This document shows, one piece after another, positions 5,499 to 6,317 of a stretch of 6,317 nucleotides of DNA. Where the stretch lies: positions 1 to 6,317 of the forward strand of contig DASZQO010000331.1 in NCBI GenBank assembly GCA_035549615.1, read 5' to 3'. The DNA is from JAKAWQ01 sp035549615. GTDB taxonomy: Bacteria > Pseudomonadota > Alphaproteobacteria > Acetobacterales > Acetobacteraceae. Each line of letters begins with the position of its first letter. The first letter of the stretch is position 1. Both the position numbers and the translations under genes were made by a program. Below the pieces are notes generated by a model. The model was not told the DNA's origin. It saw nothing but the letters and a program-made list of their open reading frames with translations, and ran no database searches.

Positions 5499-5524
5499 GA
5501 GCCCCTTTTGCCGGGCTTGTTTTT
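5499..5524 (+). terminator. Intrinsic-terminator-like hairpin with no obvious gene before it
   Basis: AGCCC (5500-5504) pairs with GGGCT (5513-5517) around an 8-base loop, extended by a G·U pair (5499 with 5518) and followed by TGTTTTTAGTTTT. The short GC stem plus T-run resembles a rho-independent terminator on the plus strand. No plus-strand protein gene precedes it, so it could end a short untranslated RNA started near the AT-rich island at 5368-5389, or be chance. Confidence 0.35.
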
Positions 5525-5592
5525 AGTTTTGAAAACGTACTCATTTCGATTCAGGACAGCAACCCTATCACTTTGGTTCGAAACAAATAGGC

Positions 5593-5636
5593 AAGGAAGA
5601 ACCCATATGAAGAAGCTGGATATAACGTTTTCGTGA
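5593..5636 (+). other. Strong ribosome binding site with a nine-codon frame (leader peptide or gene remnant)
   Basis: AAGGAAG (5593-5599) lies seven bases before ATG 5607, which opens M-K-K-L-D-I-T-F-S then TGA at 5634-5636. Ribosome site, spacing and Lys-Lys start are what one expects at the start of a normal gene, yet it closes after nine codons. It may be a leader peptide, a tiny expressed peptide, or the stub of a gene lost by frameshift or deletion; no continuation is evident in other frames. No attenuator-like structure was found just after it. Confidence 0.35.
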
Positions 5637-5663
5637 AGCGGTGACCGGAAGGCAATGGCTTGC

Positions 5664-5864
5664 TCAATTCGGCGCCTTCCTCGGCGGCGGCCCCGACGGC
5701 TGCATCTGATTGAGCAATGCCAGGACCCGTGACCAGGTTGCGAAACCCGCAGAATCACCCTTGGCCGAGAGTTCGCGAAGCCTCTCGGCGGCATGGTCAA
5801 TGGCGGCAAAACCGTAAACTTCGAGCAGAATACAAGCGAGGCGCCAACTATCGAGCTCTTCCAT
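5664..5864 (-). CDS. Small hypothetical protein, DUF6961-like
   Basis: 66 residues, acidic N-terminus, mostly helical, cytoplasmic by lack of signal or membrane segment. The pattern W7...A10, a hydrophobic stretch LLEVYG (13-18), HAAERL (24-29), L32, K-G-D-S-A-G at 35-40, W44 and a Leu-rich last helix LALLNQM (48-54) resembles the small alphaproteobacterial DUF6961 type (E-W, A, G, A-E-R, G-D, A-G, W). That assignment is from memory and not certain. The tail is Pro/Lys-rich (PSGPPPRKAPN). Codons are GC-rich at third positions, in contrast to flanking DNA, which supports real coding. ATG at 5864 is the only ATG start; an in-frame TGA is a few codons upstream. No Shine-Dalgarno is visible, so it may be leaderless or weakly translated. 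Function unknown. Confidence 0.62.
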   Translation of the reverse strand: MEELDSWRLACILLEVYGFAAIDHAAERLRELSAKGDSAGFATWSRVLALLNQMQPSGPPPRKAPN

Positions 5865-6314
5865 GAAGGAAATAAGATCTTGCGCTCATGAAGGGAAAAT
5901 AGACGGGAAGATTAATATTTTTTCGGGGCGTGACGGCTGACCGCGGCGAACCGTCCGGCCGTTCCTGTCGCGCTGAGCCCGAAGCCCCAGGAAGCCCCGA
6001 ACGAAAAACGGCGTCTTTGCGAGGAGCTGATCGCCTTTTAAAATATGGATTCGAAATGGTGCCGATGACCTGGCTTGAACCGAAGCCCTGCCGATTGTAA
6101 GCATGTCGAGCCAATCTTCTAAGGGATTGATTTCCAATGACTATATTCCTTTCCAGGAGGTTTGGCCGCAATTCGGAATCGCCCCTGTGACACGCACGCC
6201 GGAGCGACCTGGTTGACCGAATTGAACGCCCGGCGCCGATGCTGGCGGGCGCCGTGTACACCTTCATCGGCATCGCATTCCCTGGCGTAACGGCACCTGC
6301 GAGGAGAGGGGGAG
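5865..6314. other. Long non-coding or weakly coding region before the gene at the right edge
   Basis: No confident gene. A minus-strand frame from TTG 6137 to 5886 (83 codons, AAGGA nine bases upstream) has third-position composition near even, unlike the GC-rich neighbours, and no recognisable motif. Minor structures are GGCTT/AAGCC at 6072-6087 and a weak A- and T-flanked GGCG/CGCC stem at 6005-6039. A modest plus-strand promoter-like pair is TTGTAA (6095-6100), 17 bases, TCTAAG (6118-6123), each four of six to consensus. An AGGAGG at 6155-6160 has no usable start after it. The AT-rich block at 5911-5931 may be promoter DNA for the small minus-strand gene. Confidence 0.45.
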
Positions 6315-6317
6315 ATG
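6302..6317 (+). CDS. Start of a gene running off the right edge (ribosome site plus ATG only)
   Basis: The window ends on ATG (6315-6317) preceded by a purine-only run GAGGAGAGGGGGAG. AGGAG at 6302-6306 is eight bases from the ATG, a near-ideal Shine-Dalgarno. Only the start codon is visible, so the product cannot be named. A competing frame from ATG 6239 is also open to the edge but lacks a ribosome site. Confidence 0.5.

Larger units (their letters stand above)
5400..5663. other. Intergenic region with no confident gene
   Basis: Between the secreted-protein promoter region and the stop of the small minus-strand gene. Both strands have open frames of 80-126 codons, but their sequences change character along their length and carry no motif, credible start or family resemblance. 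The plus strand is AT-rich at 5515-5600. Contents I can point to are the terminator-like hairpin (5499-5524) and the nine-codon frame at 5607-5636. Confidence 0.5.

Noticed and set aside
5385..5636. 83-codon plus-strand open frame
   Set aside because: No ribosome site at its start and heterogeneous composition; only the internal ATG at 5607 has a good site.
5429..5809. 126-codon minus-strand open frame
   Set aside because: It overlaps the better-supported small gene, has Arg-rich low-complexity sequence and no family resemblance.
6050..6110. tRNA 3'-end-like sequence on the minus strand (GGTTCAAGCC followed later by CACCA)
   Set aside because: The TTC is not placed in a proper 7-base T-loop, and no anticodon, D arm or acceptor stem can be assembled.
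6227..6251. CGCCCG/CGGGCG inverted repeat upstream of the last ATG as an attenuator
   Set aside because: Short, GC-rich with a bulge and no T-run; likely chance in this composition.
5848..6273. 141-codon minus-strand open frame and the overlapping 83-codon frame at 5886-6137
   Set aside because: Neither shows a domain; third-position composition is unlike neighbouring genes. The shorter one has a passable AAGGA before a TTG start, so it is not fully excluded.

Overview
The window is GC-rich, densely coded bacterial DNA. Gene content (sugar ABC transporter, DgoR-like GntR regulator, RraA-like aldolase, LLM flavin oxidoreductase, a Cys/Gly/Pro-rich exported protein) and an intergenic palindromic element fit an alphaproteobacterium, probably Hyphomicrobiales (Rhizobiales). 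The taxon is inferred from gene style only.

Positions 1-3530 (+ strand) hold the 3' part of a catabolic operon cut by the left edge. It comprises a sugar-type ABC solute-binding protein (N-terminus missing), one MalF/UgpA-type permease, a DgoR-like FadR-subfamily regulator and an RraA / 4-hydroxy-4-methyl-2-oxoglutarate aldolase-family protein. The last three genes overlap by 1 and 4 bases, so they are almost certainly co-transcribed and translationally coupled. The set reads as uptake, sensing and aldol cleavage of a sugar or sugar-acid compound whose identity cannot be read here. The usual second permease and ATPase are not in the window. A perfect 16-bp inverted repeat (19 bp with one wobble) lies inside the first 25 permease codons and may set the binding protein:permease expression ratio.

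Positions 3531-3686 are a convergent intergenic spacer with three hairpins. Positions 3687-4715 (- strand) encode an LLM-class flavin-dependent oxidoreductase. Its upstream spacer (4716-4948) carries four 12-bp tandem repeats.

Positions 4854-5282 (- strand) encode a secreted Gly/Pro-rich repeat protein. Its natural C-terminus appears to be lost through a one-base change in a 7-G tract. Removing one G gives a 110-residue protein ending at a TAG that lies inside the first tandem repeat; as written, the frame runs on through the repeats.

Positions 5283-6317 are sparsely coded and more AT-rich. They hold the promoter region of the secreted protein, an orphan terminator-like hairpin, a strong ribosome binding site followed by only nine codons (5607-5636), and a small 66-residue minus-strand protein resembling the DUF6961 type. 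The window ends exactly on an ATG with a strong Shine-Dalgarno sequence, the likely start of the next gene.

No CRISPR array, tRNA, rRNA, complete insertion sequence or recognisable defence system was seen. The most interesting signals are the early-permease hairpin and the frameshift/tandem-repeat arrangement of the secreted protein.
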